Shown here in pieces: positions 26,782 through 35,948 of a stretch of DNA of 64,000 bases. The translations under genes were made by a program, and so were the position numbers. The stretch comes from Gammaproteobacteria bacterium. Lineage in GTDB: Bacteria; Pseudomonadota; Gammaproteobacteria; Pseudomonadales; Azotimanducaceae. How positions within the stretch are numbered: the first letter of the stretch is position 1; each line of letters begins with the position of its first letter. Below the pieces are notes generated by a model that worked only from the letters and a program-made list of their open reading frames with translations, was not told the origin of the DNA and did not search any database. Location: assembly GCA_012960535.1 (NCBI GenBank), contig DUBB01000050.1, forward strand, positions 1-64,000. The letters are read 5' to 3'.

Positions 26782-28077
26782 ATGGATAAATCAGTTATGA
26801 ATATCGGGATATGTGGTGCAGGCACAGTGGCCGGTGGCCTGGTCGGTCTTTTGAAAAAGAACCAGCAGTTGATTGCAGCAAGAATAGGGCATCCAATTGA
26901 AATCGTACAGATCGGTTCAAGGAATGTGCCTAAACAGCCAGTGTTTGACGGGATAGCCTTTACTGACAATATATTTGAAGTAGCTGAGAATCCTAAGGTT
27001 GATGTTTTAGTCGAGCTGATTGGTGGAACCGATGATGCTCTAGCGCTGGTGGGTACTGCCCTGCGGGCAGGTAAATCGGTGGTGACTGCGAATAAGGCGT
27101 TGATTGCCGAGCATGGTCAGGAATTGTTTCAACTGAGCGATCAGGTGGGTCAGCAGCTTGCCTTTGAAGCTTCGGTTGCCGGTAGTATTCCGATAATTAA
27201 AGTATTGAGAGAGAGTCTGGCTGGCAACGAAATAGAGGCCGTGGTGGGTATTATAAATGGCACCACTAATTTTATTCTATCGCAGATGTCCAAGCCGGGT
27301 TCGAGTGTAAGTTTTGGGCAGGCGTTAGCAGAAGCACAACGGCTGGGTTATGCCGAGGCGGATCCAACCTTTGATGTGGAAGGTCTTGATGCAGCCCACA
27401 AACTCACCATTTTGAGCGCGATTGCTTTTGGTACTCGATTAAGGTTTGACGCCATCTATACCCAGGGCATTCAGGAAATTCAGTTAGAAGATATTCGTTT
27501 CGCGGCTGAGTTGGGTTATCGACTGCGGCACCTGGGGGTTACTCGAATCCAGGAAGCGGGCATAGAGTTAAGAGTTCATCCAACGCTTCTAGACGAGAAG
27601 GAGATGCTCGCTCAGGTAGATGATGTGATGAATGCGGTTATGGTAATGAGTGATGCTGCCAGTCAGACATTGTATTACGGACCTGGCGCCGGCGCTGGCC
27701 CTACGGCATCCTCAGTCCTGTCTGATCTGATAGACATTAGCCGGGGAGCAACAATGCCAGTCATGGGTTTCCTCCCTGGAGAGACTCGCGCTATACCGGC
27801 ACTGCCAATTGGGCAATGCCAGACGAGTTTTTATTTACGTCTGCGCGTCGCTGACCGACCTGGCGTGTTATCGCGAATAACGCGCATTCTAGGCGATTAT
27901 GAAATCAGTATTGAGGCCCTCCTGCAGAAAGACCCGGAACAGGGTATTGCAACCATTGTAATTACCACCGACACGGTGGTGGAAGAAAGAATGGATGCGA
28001 CCATTGACAAGTTAGAGTCCTCAACTGATGTATTGGAAGCAGTCATTAAGATTCGGATATTTAGTTTTGGTGGGTAA
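26782..28077 (+). CDS. hom: Homoserine dehydrogenase
   Basis: 431 residues, the monofunctional form with an ACT domain. It reduces aspartate semialdehyde to homoserine in the branch to threonine and methionine. Rossmann motif GICGAGTVAGG at the N-terminus; VVTANKALIAEHG with the substrate/cofactor Lys; EASVAGSIPIIKVLRESLAGN and GIINGTTNFILSQM in the catalytic core; GYAEADPTFDVEGLDAAHKL with the conserved acid residues. The ACT domain (about 355-430, LRVADRPGVLSRITRILGDYEISIEALLQKD) suggests threonine feedback. thrC, which usually follows hom in related genomes, is absent; the hom TAA is directly followed by the GTG of recJ. Confidence 0.96.
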   Translation: MDKSVMNIGICGAGTVAGGLVGLLKKNQQLIAARIGHPIEIVQIGSRNVPKQPVFDGIAFTDNIFEVAENPKVDVLVELIGGTDDALALVGTALRAGKSVVTANKALIAEHGQELFQLSDQVGQQLAFEASVAGSIPIIKVLRESLAGNEIEAVVGIINGTTNFILSQMSKPGSSVSFGQALAEAQRLGYAEADPTFDVEGLDAAHKLTILSAIAFGTRLRFDAIYTQGIQEIQLEDIRFAAELGYRLRHLGVTRIQEAGIELRVHPTLLDEKEMLAQVDDVMNAVMVMSDAASQTLYYGPGAGAGPTASSVLSDLIDISRGATMPVMGFLPGETRAIPALPIGQCQTSFYLRLRVADRPGVLSRITRILGDYEISIEALLQKDPEQGIATIVITTDTVVEERMDATIDKLESSTDVLEAVIKIRIFSFGG

Positions 28078-29757
28078 GTGGCTGTAAAGCTGCTGAGACG
28101 CACCAGCGTTGCGCCTGTGGATGGCCTCGACCCGCAGTTGTCAGAGCTGCTGAGCAACCGAGGCTTGAAAAATGCCGATGAGGCTGACTATGCCCTGACA
28201 GGACTCATTGCCCCTACCCGTTTGAAGGGTTTATCCAGTGCTGTTCGATTAATAGAAAATGCTATCTGCACGGGTCAGTCCATCCTCATCGTAGGAGACT
28301 ATGATACCGATGGCGCGACCAGTGTCACCTTGTTATTGTCGGGATTAAAAGCGCTTGGGGCGAGCCAGGTTTCTTATATGGTTCCAGACCGTTTCAGGCT
28401 GGGCTATGGCCTAAGCCCTGAGATAGTGGAGTTAGCCGCTGCTAACAAACCAGATTTACTGATTACAGTTGATAGCGGTATCTCAAGTGTTGAGGGGGTT
28501 AAGCGAGCTCAGTCGTTAGGTATCAAGGTAATTGTTACCGACCATCATTTGCCAGGCCCTGTGTTGCCAGCAGCCGACGCCATTGTTAATCCCAATCAGC
28601 CGCAGTGTGCTTTCCAGAGTAAGAACCTGGCGGGAGTTGGGGTCGCTTTCTATCTCCTGTCAGGTGTTCGAGCAGCCTTGCGCGAGCAAGGTGTTGAGCG
28701 TGCTCACAACCTCAATCTGGCTCAATTCCTGGATTTGGTCGCACTCGGCACCATAGCGGATCTGGTCCCCCTGGATAGAAATAATAGGATACTGGTGAGT
28801 CATGGCATTGGTCAGATTCGCGCCGGTCGTGGTAATCAGGGTATCAAGGCATTGCTGGCGATCGCAGGTGTAGATGAACAGGTTGTGACCACCAGGGACC
28901 TGGGCTTTGCTTTGGGACCCAGGCTCAATGCAGCCGGTCGAATTGAAAATATGTCCATCGGTATTGAATGTTTGCTGGCTTGCGATGATTCGGTCAATGA
29001 GTTTGCGCAACAACTTGATCGGTTGAATATAGAGCGCCGCAGCATCGAGTCGAATATGCGGCAGCAGGCGGATGAGCTACTCCGAGCAAGAGACCTTTCA
29101 AAAACAGAAAGTGTTGGCGTGTGTTTATTTGATGCCAGCTGGCATGAGGGCGTGGTGGGTATACTTGCTTCCAGAATCAAGGATCAATTAAACCGACCAG
29201 CCATTGTTTTTGCGCCTGCTCTGGATGGTACGCTAAAAGGCTCGGGAAGGTCTATCCAGGGTTTCCATTTAACCGATGCCCTGGCCATGGTTGCATCAAC
29301 AAAACCAGGACTCGTCAGTAAGTTCGGCGGTCATGCCATGGCGGCCGGACTTACTCTTGAAGCAGACCATCTAGATGAATTTTCAACCCGGTTCAACGAA
29401 GTCGTGAGCAGGCAGTTAGGTGAGCAGGCACTTGAAAAAATCTGCTACTCTGACGGGCCGGTTGAAGAGTTTGGATTGCCCGCAGTTAGCAAAATAGTTC
29501 GTGACCAGCCCTGGGGGCAGGGTTTCCCGGAACCCGTTTTTGATGACTTATTTGAAATTGTTTCGCAGCGTCTGTTATCGGGACAGCATTTGAAACTACA
29601 GCTGCGGGTGAAACAAGCGGCAAGGGTGCTCGACGCTATTTTTTTTAATCGCGATCAATTAATAGAAGCGCCTGAGGCTCACTTCGCTTACAAACTGGAT
29701 GTCAATCGATTTAGAGGTGTTGACCGGGTTCAATTGGTCATTCAGTACCAGTTTTAA
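28078..29757 (+). CDS. recJ: Single-stranded-DNA-specific exonuclease RecJ
   Basis: 559 residues. 5'-3' single-strand exonuclease of recombination and mismatch repair. DHH-family motifs are complete: VGDYDTDGATS (motif I), DSGIS (motif II), VTDHHLPG (motif III, DHH), LVALGTIADLVPL (motif IV), and the DHHA1 part with GSGRSIQGFHLTDAL and KFGGHAMAAGLTL. A C-terminal oligonucleotide-binding domain follows. The length is close to the E. coli protein (577). GTG start directly at the hom stop codon, implying coupled translation. Confidence 0.96.
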   Translation: MAVKLLRRTSVAPVDGLDPQLSELLSNRGLKNADEADYALTGLIAPTRLKGLSSAVRLIENAICTGQSILIVGDYDTDGATSVTLLLSGLKALGASQVSYMVPDRFRLGYGLSPEIVELAAANKPDLLITVDSGISSVEGVKRAQSLGIKVIVTDHHLPGPVLPAADAIVNPNQPQCAFQSKNLAGVGVAFYLLSGVRAALREQGVERAHNLNLAQFLDLVALGTIADLVPLDRNNRILVSHGIGQIRAGRGNQGIKALLAIAGVDEQVVTTRDLGFALGPRLNAAGRIENMSIGIECLLACDDSVNEFAQQLDRLNIERRSIESNMRQQADELLRARDLSKTESVGVCLFDASWHEGVVGILASRIKDQLNRPAIVFAPALDGTLKGSGRSIQGFHLTDALAMVASTKPGLVSKFGGHAMAAGLTLEADHLDEFSTRFNEVVSRQLGEQALEKICYSDGPVEEFGLPAVSKIVRDQPWGQGFPEPVFDDLFEIVSQRLLSGQHLKLQLRVKQAARVLDAIFFNRDQLIEAPEAHFAYKLDVNRFRGVDRVQLVIQYQF

Positions 29758-29845
29758 AGAATTCATCCGGGATAGCTTGTTAATCTCTATAGAAGGTGTT
29801 TAGACATTAGTTTACAATTCTGCGAACTTTAATTCCGCCGCGACC

Positions 29846-30944
29846 ATGATTGAAAGCAACGCCATACTGATAAAAATCAAAGACAGCCAGGCACGAACTG
29901 ATGTGCTGCGGGGGTATCTTTGACTATGAAAACAGGAAAGAGAGACTAACTGAGGTTGAATTAGAGCTGGCTGACCCCCTGGCCTGGGAGCAGCCGGAAA
30001 ACGCTCAGAAACTGGGTCAGGAAAGAGCTACTCTGTTAGGTGTGGTCGCGACCATTGACCGCCTCGATAGGGGCTTGTTGGAAGCGAAGGAAATTGTTGA
30101 CCTTGCCGTTGAGGAACAGGATCAGGCATTACTCGATGAAGCAGGTTCTGATGTGCAGAGACTGCTTGATGACCTGGCTGGTCTTGAATTTCAGAAGATG
30201 TTCTCAGGTCCGGTAGACAGCCATGATGCCTATCTTGATATTCAATCCGGTTCAGGTGGAACTGAAGCACAGGACTGGGCCAATATGCTGCTCAGGATGT
30301 ACCTGCGATGGGGTGAGGCAAAAGGATTCCAGGTTGAAATTATTGAATTATCTGATGGTGATGTTGCTGGCATTAAATGCGCGACCGTCAGGGTTTCAGG
30401 GTCCTATGCTTTTGGTTGGCTGAGAACTGAAACGGGCGTGCATCGATTAGTAAGAAAATCACCCTTTGATTCGGGCAACCGGCGCCATACATCTTTTGCT
30501 TCCGTTTTTGTTTCCCCTGAACTGGATGAGGATATTGATATTGATCTGAATATGTCAGACGTTCGGGTCGATACCTACCGGTCCAGTGGGGCGGGTGGGC
30601 AACATGTTAATAAGACTGACTCAGCCGTGCGCTTAACTCATCTCCCTTCAGGAACGGTGGTTCAGTGTCAAAATCAACGATCGCAGCACAAGAATCGGGA
30701 TCAGGCGGTAAAGCAGTTAAAAGCAAAGCTTTATGAAATTGAACAGCACAAACGTAAAGTTGAGATGCAACAGATAGAAGATGATAAATCCGATATCAGT
30801 TGGGGTAGTCAGATCAGGTCCTATGTGCTTGATGCATCCAGAATAAAGGATCTTCGAACCAATGTAGAAACTGCAAATACGCAGTCAGTTCTTGATGGCG
30901 AACTTGACCCATTCATCGAAGCCAGCTTGAAGCAGGGCCTATAG
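29846..30944 (+). CDS. prfB: Peptide chain release factor 2 (programmed +1 frameshift)
   Basis: Reads UAA and UGA stop codons. The product needs a +1 shift: ATG 29846 starts a 25-codon ORF that ends in CTT TGA at 29918-29923; reading resumes with GAC at 29922 and runs to 30944. The joined protein has 365 residues, exactly the E. coli length. Key motifs: SPF ([15 protein letters not shown]), which recognises the stop codon, and GGQ ([17 protein letters not shown]), which triggers hydrolysis and whose Gln is methylated by PrmC. lysS follows after 21 bases, as in E. coli and Pseudomonas. An ORF finder would miss the first 25 codons and start at a false upstream codon of the second frame. Confidence 0.96.
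29909..29924 (+). promoter_or_regulatory. RF2 programmed frameshift site
   Basis: The classical element is intact: an internal Shine-Dalgarno-like GGGGG (29910-29914), the slippery codon CTT (29918-29920), in-frame TGA (29921-29923) and the following C. When RF2 is scarce, slow termination at UGA lets the ribosome slip into the +1 frame and make more RF2, a known autoregulation. Confidence 0.95.
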
Positions 30945-30965
30945 GACAGCGTGGGATGAAAGCAC

Positions 30966-32465
30966 ATGAGTAAACAACCGAAAGACGAAGACGAGAATGG
31001 GATTATCGCCCTGCGTAAACAAAAGCTGCAGGTATTGCGCGATCAGGGTAATGCGTTTACCAATGACTTCAGGCGTAGCCATCTGGCGTCAGAACTGCAC
31101 AAGCAGTGCGGTGATATGAGCAAAGAAGTGCTTGCGGATAGCCAGCTGGCAACACGGGCTGCGGGAAGAATTTTATTGAAGCGGGTCATGGGTAAGGCCA
31201 GTTTCCTTACGATTCAGGATGTATCCGGTCGAATTCAAGTTTATGTGAGCCAGGATAACCTGGGTGAAGACGCCTACGAGCAGTTTAAGAGTCTGGATCT
31301 TGGTGACATCATCGGCTGTGTCGGGGTCATGATGAAGACCATGAAAGGTGAGTTATCGGTCAAGGCTGCACAAGTCCGATTATTGACTAAATCGCTCCGG
31401 CCTTTACCTGAGAAATACAAGGGATTGACCGATACCGAAACCCGGTATCGTCAGCGTTACATCGATCTCATGGTGAATGAAGATAGTCGCGAAATTTTTG
31501 TCAGGCGCGCGCGCACGGTGGAATTCGTTCGACGTTATCTGACCGAACGATCTTTTATGGAAGTAGAAACGCCGATGATGCAGTCAACGCCAGGTGGCGC
31601 GACAGCGGCACCTTTTGTTACCCATTACAACGCGCTGGATATTGATATGTATCTTAGAGTAGCGCCTGAATTGAACCTCAAGCGCCTGGTAGTGGGTGGT
31701 TTTGAAAGAGTTTTTGAAATAAACAGAAATTTCAGAAATGAAGGTATGTCCACTAAACACAGCCCCGAATTCACCATGCTGGAATTTTATTGGGCTTATG
31801 CAGATTATAATGACCTCATGGATTTTACCGAAGACCTTTTCCGACAGCTGATGATAGAGGTCCTGGGTACTGCTGTATTTCAGTACCAGGGTGTTACTTT
31901 GGATTTTGGTGAGCCTTTTAAACGGATGACGATGAGTGAGGCCATTGCTTTTTATAATCCGGATTTAGATGCCGCCGCACTTCAAGACAGGGCGTACCTG
32001 CTGCGTCTGGCTGAGCGGGCAGGGGTTGAAGTTAACAGCCAATGGGGTATAGGAAAGTTGACTATGGAGCTTTTTGAGGCGCTGGTTGAAGATAAGATTC
32101 AGCAACCTGTTTTTATAACACAGCATCCAATTGAGGTTTCCCCCCTGGCCCGGCGTAATGATGAGAATCCCGAATTAACCGACCGTTTTGAGTTGTTTAT
32201 TATGGGTAACGAGATCGCTAACGGTTTCTCGGAACTCAATGATGCTGAAGATCAGGCTGAGCGTTTTCGTAACCAGGTCAAGGCGAAGGAAGCGGGAGAT
32301 GATGAGGCAATGCATTATGATGAGGATTATGTTGTTGCCCTGGAATATGGATTGCCGCCGACCGCTGGAGAAGGTATTGGCATAGACCGATTGGTCATGC
32401 TGGTTACTGATGCAGCCTCTATCAGGGACGTTGTGCTGTTTCCGCATATGCGACCCAGGTCCTGA
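30966..32465 (+). CDS. lysS: Lysyl-tRNA synthetase, class II
   Basis: 499 residues, close to the usual 505. An N-terminal OB-fold anticodon-binding domain ([19 protein letters not shown]) precedes the class II catalytic core with motif 1 ([21 protein letters not shown]), motif 2 ([33 protein letters not shown]) and motif 3 ([30 protein letters not shown]). The usual prfB-lysS pairing is kept. The next gene, ung, follows closely. Confidence 0.97.
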   Translation: MSKQPKDEDENGIIALRKQKLQVLRDQGNAFTNDFRRSHLASELHKQCGDMSKEVLADSQLATRAAGRILLKRVMGKASFLTIQDVSGRIQVYVSQDNLGEDAYEQFKSLDLGDIIGCVGVMMKTMKGELSVKAAQVRLLTKSLRPLPEKYKGLTDTETRYRQRYIDLMVNEDSREIFVRRARTVEFVRRYLTERSFMEVETPMMQSTPGGATAAPFVTHYNALDIDMYLRVAPELNLKRLVVGGFERVFEINRNFRNEGMSTKHSPEFTMLEFYWAYADYNDLMDFTEDLFRQLMIEVLGTAVFQYQGVTLDFGEPFKRMTMSEAIAFYNPDLDAAALQDRAYLLRLAERAGVEVNSQWGIGKLTMELFEALVEDKIQQPVFITQHPIEVSPLARRNDENPELTDRFELFIMGNEIANGFSELNDAEDQAERFRNQVKAKEAGDDEAMHYDEDYVVALEYGLPPTAGEGIGIDRLVMLVTDAASIRDVVLFPHMRPRS

Positions 32466-32518
32466 AGACTTTCCAGAGAGCGTGGTTTGATCCGCTGCCG
32501 CCATGCTGGCAAGGTCAT

Positions 32519-33166
32519 TTGCGAGAAGAGTTTGAACGACCTTACATGGAATCCTTAGGCACCTTTCTGGAAACAGAACGAGGTCGAGGGAAAACAGTCT
32601 TGCCTGCCCCTGACCAATATTTTGCTGCACTTAAAGCGACGCCGTTTGAGCGTGTCAAAGTGGTTATTTTAGGCCAGGATCCTTATCACGGTTACGGTCA
32701 GGCCAATGGCTTGAGCTTTTCAGTACGTAAACAGATCGCGTTGCCTCCTTCCCTTAGAAATATTTTTAAAGAAATGGCGGTTGACCTGGGTCAGCCTGAT
32801 TTCCAGTTTGTAGACGGTGATCTAAGTGGTTTAGCCAAGCAGGGCGTCCTTCTCCTCAATACGGTACTCAGTGTCGAGGAAAATAAACCAGGTTCTCACC
32901 AAGATCGCGGCTGGGAAAAGCTGACGGATCGAATTATTATGCTGCTGGATGAGCACAGGGCTGGACTGGTCTTCATCCTTTGGGGTAATCAAGCCAGAAA
33001 GAAGGCCAAGGCCATTGATGATCATAAACACCGGATTATCACCTCTGCGCACCCATCGCCCCTGTCAGCATATCGGGGGTTTTTTGGTTCCCGGCCGTTC
33101 TCCCAGTGCAATCAATATCTACTATCCCGCGGTGTGGAGCCAGTTCCATGGCTTGATGGGTTTTAG
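32519..33166 (+). CDS. ung: Uracil-DNA glycosylase (family 1)
   Basis: 215 residues as drawn; E. coli Ung has 229. Removes uracil from DNA as the first step of base excision repair. Motif GQDPYHG with the catalytic Asp is at about residues 58-64, followed by QANGLSFSV and PPSLRNIFKEM. HPSPLSAYRGFFGSRPFSQCN carries the second active-site motif with His. The TTG start has AAGG 4 bases upstream. The frame is open further upstream (it would read a W-F-D-P-like stretch typical of the family's N-terminus) but has no ATG or GTG, so a few residues may be missing. Confidence 0.93.
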   Translation: MREEFERPYMESLGTFLETERGRGKTVLPAPDQYFAALKATPFERVKVVILGQDPYHGYGQANGLSFSVRKQIALPPSLRNIFKEMAVDLGQPDFQFVDGDLSGLAKQGVLLLNTVLSVEENKPGSHQDRGWEKLTDRIIMLLDEHRAGLVFILWGNQARKKAKAIDDHKHRIITSAHPSPLSAYRGFFGSRPFSQCNQYLLSRGVEPVPWLDGF

Positions 33167-33184
33167 TATGGCCGTTCTGATCAA

Positions 33185-34147
33185 GTGAAGATATTACCCG
33201 AATCAGTTTTGTTGGAACTTGACCCAGCGAAGCAGCGCTTCATTAACAAAAGGTTTGGCAGTTTTGGAATTGCCTGGATTCGAGACTTCCCTGAACTGAT
33301 TCACGCCTGTCTGGTGCAATGGGGGCTTATCTTGATCGGTCGGGCGGAAGCTGGGCTCGCCGTCAATACCGTTTTTTTTGTGCAGCGAGGAGAGCAGGCG
33401 TGCGTCCTCAAAGTTGGCCTGCCACAGCCGGAACAACTCACCGAAATAGAAGCGCTGGGTTTGTTTTCAAGTGATCAGGTGGTCAATGTCCTGGCCTGGG
33501 ATGAACCAAAGCGGGCCTTGTTGATGGAGCGGATTCACCCTGGCTTGACCTTACGGAGCCTGCTTGATAACCCGGACTTGGACACTGATTTGGTCAGCTA
33601 TGCAGCTCCGCTATTGGTGTCTCTGCAGGTACCTGCGGAGGAAACCTGCCAGTTACCGACTTACCAGAACTGGCTCAAAGACGGTTTTTCGCCGGAGCTA
33701 CTTGAGCAGGCACCGAAGCTGGCGCAATATGTTGACCTCGCACTTAGACTCAACCGTGGATTAACCGACAGATGGAACGACGTGTTTGTTCTGCATGGCG
33801 ATCTGCATCATGACAATATTCTGAAAGATAGTCACCTGGGCTGGGTTGCTATTGATCCGAAAGGCGTGATTGGCCCACGTATCTATGATTGCGGAAGGTT
33901 TATTCATAATTTTATTCCGTTCGCTGCTGATCGCGGTTGTACCTCTGAGGCCGTTGCATTGGCAGCAGGGCTGATACTAAGGCGCTGCCAGACCTTGTCT
34001 GAACTGAGTCCTTATCCGACAGCGGATTTGATTGCGGTAGGCTTTATTGATCTCACTCTGGCTAGCAGCTGGTCTGCGGCGGATGGAGAGACCGTAAATT
34101 ACAGTTTACTGGAGGCCTTTTCTTATTTATTGCAAGAGGTGATCTAA
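33185..34147 (+). CDS. APH(6)/hydroxyurea-kinase-type phosphotransferase
   Basis: 320 residues with the aminoglycoside phosphotransferase fold. It carries the Brenner motif LHGDLHHDNIL (His204, Asp206, Asn211) and the metal-binding Asp224 in AIDPKGVIGPRIYD, a pattern of the family that includes streptomycin 6-phosphotransferase and hydroxyurea kinase (PF04655). Chromosomal members in environmental bacteria are often of unknown substrate, so resistance must not be assumed. GTG start, 18 bases after ung; the two could be transcribed together. No mobile element or cassette sequence was seen around it. Confidence 0.75.
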   Translation: MKILPESVLLELDPAKQRFINKRFGSFGIAWIRDFPELIHACLVQWGLILIGRAEAGLAVNTVFFVQRGEQACVLKVGLPQPEQLTEIEALGLFSSDQVVNVLAWDEPKRALLMERIHPGLTLRSLLDNPDLDTDLVSYAAPLLVSLQVPAEETCQLPTYQNWLKDGFSPELLEQAPKLAQYVDLALRLNRGLTDRWNDVFVLHGDLHHDNILKDSHLGWVAIDPKGVIGPRIYDCGRFIHNFIPFAADRGCTSEAVALAAGLILRRCQTLSELSPYPTADLIAVGFIDLTLASSWSAADGETVNYSLLEAFSYLLQEVI

Positions 34148-34177
34148 TTGAGTTGATTGGCTCCAGCTCAACTCAAT
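34147..34177. terminator. Bidirectional terminator-like hairpin between convergent genes
   Basis: ATTGAGTTGA (34147-34156) and its exact reverse complement TCAACTCAAT (34168-34177) form a perfect 10-bp stem with an 11-base loop, lying between the convergent phosphotransferase gene and ygfZ. T-runs are short on both sides (TTTG after it on the plus strand), so it may be only partly efficient. Confidence 0.5.
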
Positions 34178-34195
34178 TTGCACTGCCTTCGATAG

Positions 34196-35050
34196 CTAGC
34201 TGATACGGGAAAAATTCAGGAGGGTGTTGCTAGCTGAAACTTCAATGTGTTCTGCAGCGCTGTTGAGTATCGCCAGAAAGAAGTGCTCTTTTCTGGACTG
34301 GGCAGTGGCTATGATTGAGCCGATCGCCTTGTTTTGCAGAGTTAGATCTGTATGTAGTTGCTGGGGTTGACCCGAGACTCCCGCAAATAGGTTTTTTTTG
34401 GTAGTGCCTAAATAGTGAACTCTGGCAATAATTTCCTGGCCAAGATAACAGCCCTTGTCGAAATCGATTCCCTGAAGGTTGTGCAGGTTCAGGGAGTGGG
34501 GCAAATACTGGTCGCTGGTTTCCGGGTTAATCCAGACGATGCCGGTTTTGATGTCTTCGGCTAGCCACCGGGCTACCGAACCTGTTGCAGAAAGTTTCTG
34601 AAGGCTCCAGATTTCCCGTCTGGGGCTCATTGCCGGAATGTCGATCTCGATAGTGTCAGTCATAACTGCCTGAGTGTAAGTGCCATAGCAGTACCATTTA
34701 TCAGAAAGATCGGTCATTTCCGCTTTAGAAAAAACGATATATTTTGAAAGAAATGATTGAACGGCTGTAACGGAATTACGCTCCATTCTTAAAAGCAAGG
34801 CTGTTTGGTCGGGTCTTGCTGGCGCGCTTTGGGCGGCAGGCTGGTTGTCTTTTGCATGCGCCTGCAATGGTATTCGAGCGACGATCAACGTGGTTAATAC
34901 TTTGCCCTGGATATTACAGATAGCGCCTAACAGAGCAGGCGTCCTGTCTAGCCGGGTTAGATCGCAGGTGGTATAGCCCTGGAGGAAGGCTTCTGCGTCT
35001 CGACCCTGGATCATCAGGAACCCGAAGTGTGAGAGATCGGTTAAGGGCAT
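34196..35050 (-). CDS. ygfZ: Folate-dependent Fe-S cluster maintenance protein YgfZ
   Basis: 284 residues. YgfZ is a GcvT-like tetrahydrofolate-binding protein that helps to maintain some Fe-S enzymes. The family hallmark KGCYLGQEIIARVHYLG, with the conserved Cys, is present, and the N-terminal GcvT-fold strand (GFLMIQGRDAEAFLQGYTTCDL) with NIQGKVL follows the family. The middle contains a polar insertion (HAKDNQPAAQSAPARPDQ) that is unlike E. coli. It is divergent from sdhE, with a repeat-rich gap between them; this neighbourhood is known from Pseudomonas and enterobacteria. Confidence 0.9.
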   Translation of the reverse strand: MPLTDLSHFGFLMIQGRDAEAFLQGYTTCDLTRLDRTPALLGAICNIQGKVLTTLIVARIPLQAHAKDNQPAAQSAPARPDQTALLLRMERNSVTAVQSFLSKYIVFSKAEMTDLSDKWYCYGTYTQAVMTDTIEIDIPAMSPRREIWSLQKLSATGSVARWLAEDIKTGIVWINPETSDQYLPHSLNLHNLQGIDFDKGCYLGQEIIARVHYLGTTKKNLFAGVSGQPQQLHTDLTLQNKAIGSIIATAQSRKEHFFLAILNSAAEHIEVSASNTLLNFSRIS

Positions 35051-35154
35051 AATGGTTCACTTAGTTTAAAGTGACTAGTTTACTGCTTTCTATCGTGTTT
35101 GGTTAAGCTCATTGCTGATAAAATTTTTTGCAGCGAACCTGCATGTGAGTGCAA

Positions 35155-35220
35155 CAGGTCAAGCGCAGCAGGTTAAGTAAAGCAGGTCAAGCAAAGCTAA
35201 ATAAAGCTAAATAAAGCAAA
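35155..35220. repeat. Short tandem repeats upstream of sdhE
   Basis: Three 14-base units begin at 35155, 35169 and 35183, each starting CAGGTCAAGC or CAGGTTAAGT and ending in CAG or AAG. They pass into two exact tandem 10-mers (AAAGCTAAAT at 35193-35202 and 35203-35212) and a partial third. The tract ends at the sdhE ribosome site AAAGGAG. Confidence 0.7.
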
Positions 35221-35231
35221 GGAGTTCAATA

Positions 35232-35489
35232 ATGTCTCGATTTTCTCTGCAGGAACTGAACCGGTTTCGTTGGCGCTGCCGTCGGGGCATGGCGGAATTG
35301 GATATACTGCTGGTTCCCTTCTTTGAGGATGCTTTTGAGGCGCTGGAAGCAGGCCAGCAGACGACGTTTATTGGGCTGTTAGAGGAGGAAGACCCGGTAT
35401 TGTGGGAGTGGTTTAGTGAGAGAAGCCAGCCACCTGGGTCCGAAATGCTGGCTTTGGTGCAGCTCATTCTTAAAAGAGTCCGGCCTTAA
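35232..35489 (+). CDS. sdhE: Succinate dehydrogenase flavinylation factor SdhE
   Basis: 85 residues. Promotes covalent FAD attachment to SdhA and FrdA. The family signature RxxCRRGMAELD is visible with the RGM motif at residues 18-20, and the chain is a small five-helix protein of expected size. AAAGGAG stands 7 bases before ATG. ygfX follows after 8 bases, giving the known sdhE-ygfX (ygfYX) operon. Confidence 0.93.
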   Translation: MSRFSLQELNRFRWRCRRGMAELDILLVPFFEDAFEALEAGQQTTFIGLLEEEDPVLWEWFSERSQPPGSEMLALVQLILKRVRP

Positions 35490-35497
35490 CCGGTATT

Positions 35498-35926
35498 ATG
35501 GCTGATTCAGTGTTTTCGGTGGCACTAAAGCCCAGGGTTTCAAATCTAAAGTTAGCCAGCCTGTTGTTGTCTCATGCACTGGCTGGAATAGGTTGTTTCT
35601 ATAGTGGTCTTTCAAGCTATCTGGTGCTGGCGTTGGGTTATGCTGTGCTGGTCAACCTCTGTTCGGCCTGTGGCGATGAGGTTCGCCTAAATTCTCCCAG
35701 AAGAGTGATCAGTCTGAGAGGCGATGGCCAGGCCTTTGAACTGGTTCTGGGAGATGGTTTGCAACATTATGCCTGTCGTCAGGGGCGTTGCTGCGTGACC
35801 ACATGGTTGCTTGTTTTTAGCGTGCGAAGTCGAACCGGTGAAATCTTTCATATCTCAATTTTTAAAGATAGTGTATCCGCGCAAGCTTTCCGTCGAGCTG
35901 CCGTAGCGCTGCGCTTCGGTGGATGA
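35498..35926 (+). CDS. ygfX: YgfX-like membrane protein
   Basis: 142 residues: a short N-terminal region beginning with basic residues, two hydrophobic segments (about 20-34 and 38-52) forming a membrane hairpin, then a soluble C-terminal beta-rich part. Position right after sdhE and the layout match YgfX (CptA, PF07254). In E. coli CptA was reported as the toxin of a type IV toxin-antitoxin pair acting on MreB and FtsZ, an assignment later questioned because SdhE is a flavinylation factor. No toxin role is asserted here. Confidence 0.75.
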   Translation: MADSVFSVALKPRVSNLKLASLLLSHALAGIGCFYSGLSSYLVLALGYAVLVNLCSACGDEVRLNSPRRVISLRGDGQAFELVLGDGLQHYACRQGRCCVTTWLLVFSVRSRTGEIFHISIFKDSVSAQAFRRAAVALRFGG

Positions 35927-35948
35927 ACTTTGTTGCTTTTGGCTTCGC

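Noticed and set aside
35498-35926. SdhE-YgfX as a toxin-antitoxin pair
   Set aside because: SdhE carries the RGM flavinylation motif and the toxin model for YgfX has been questioned, so the pair is reported only as an operon.
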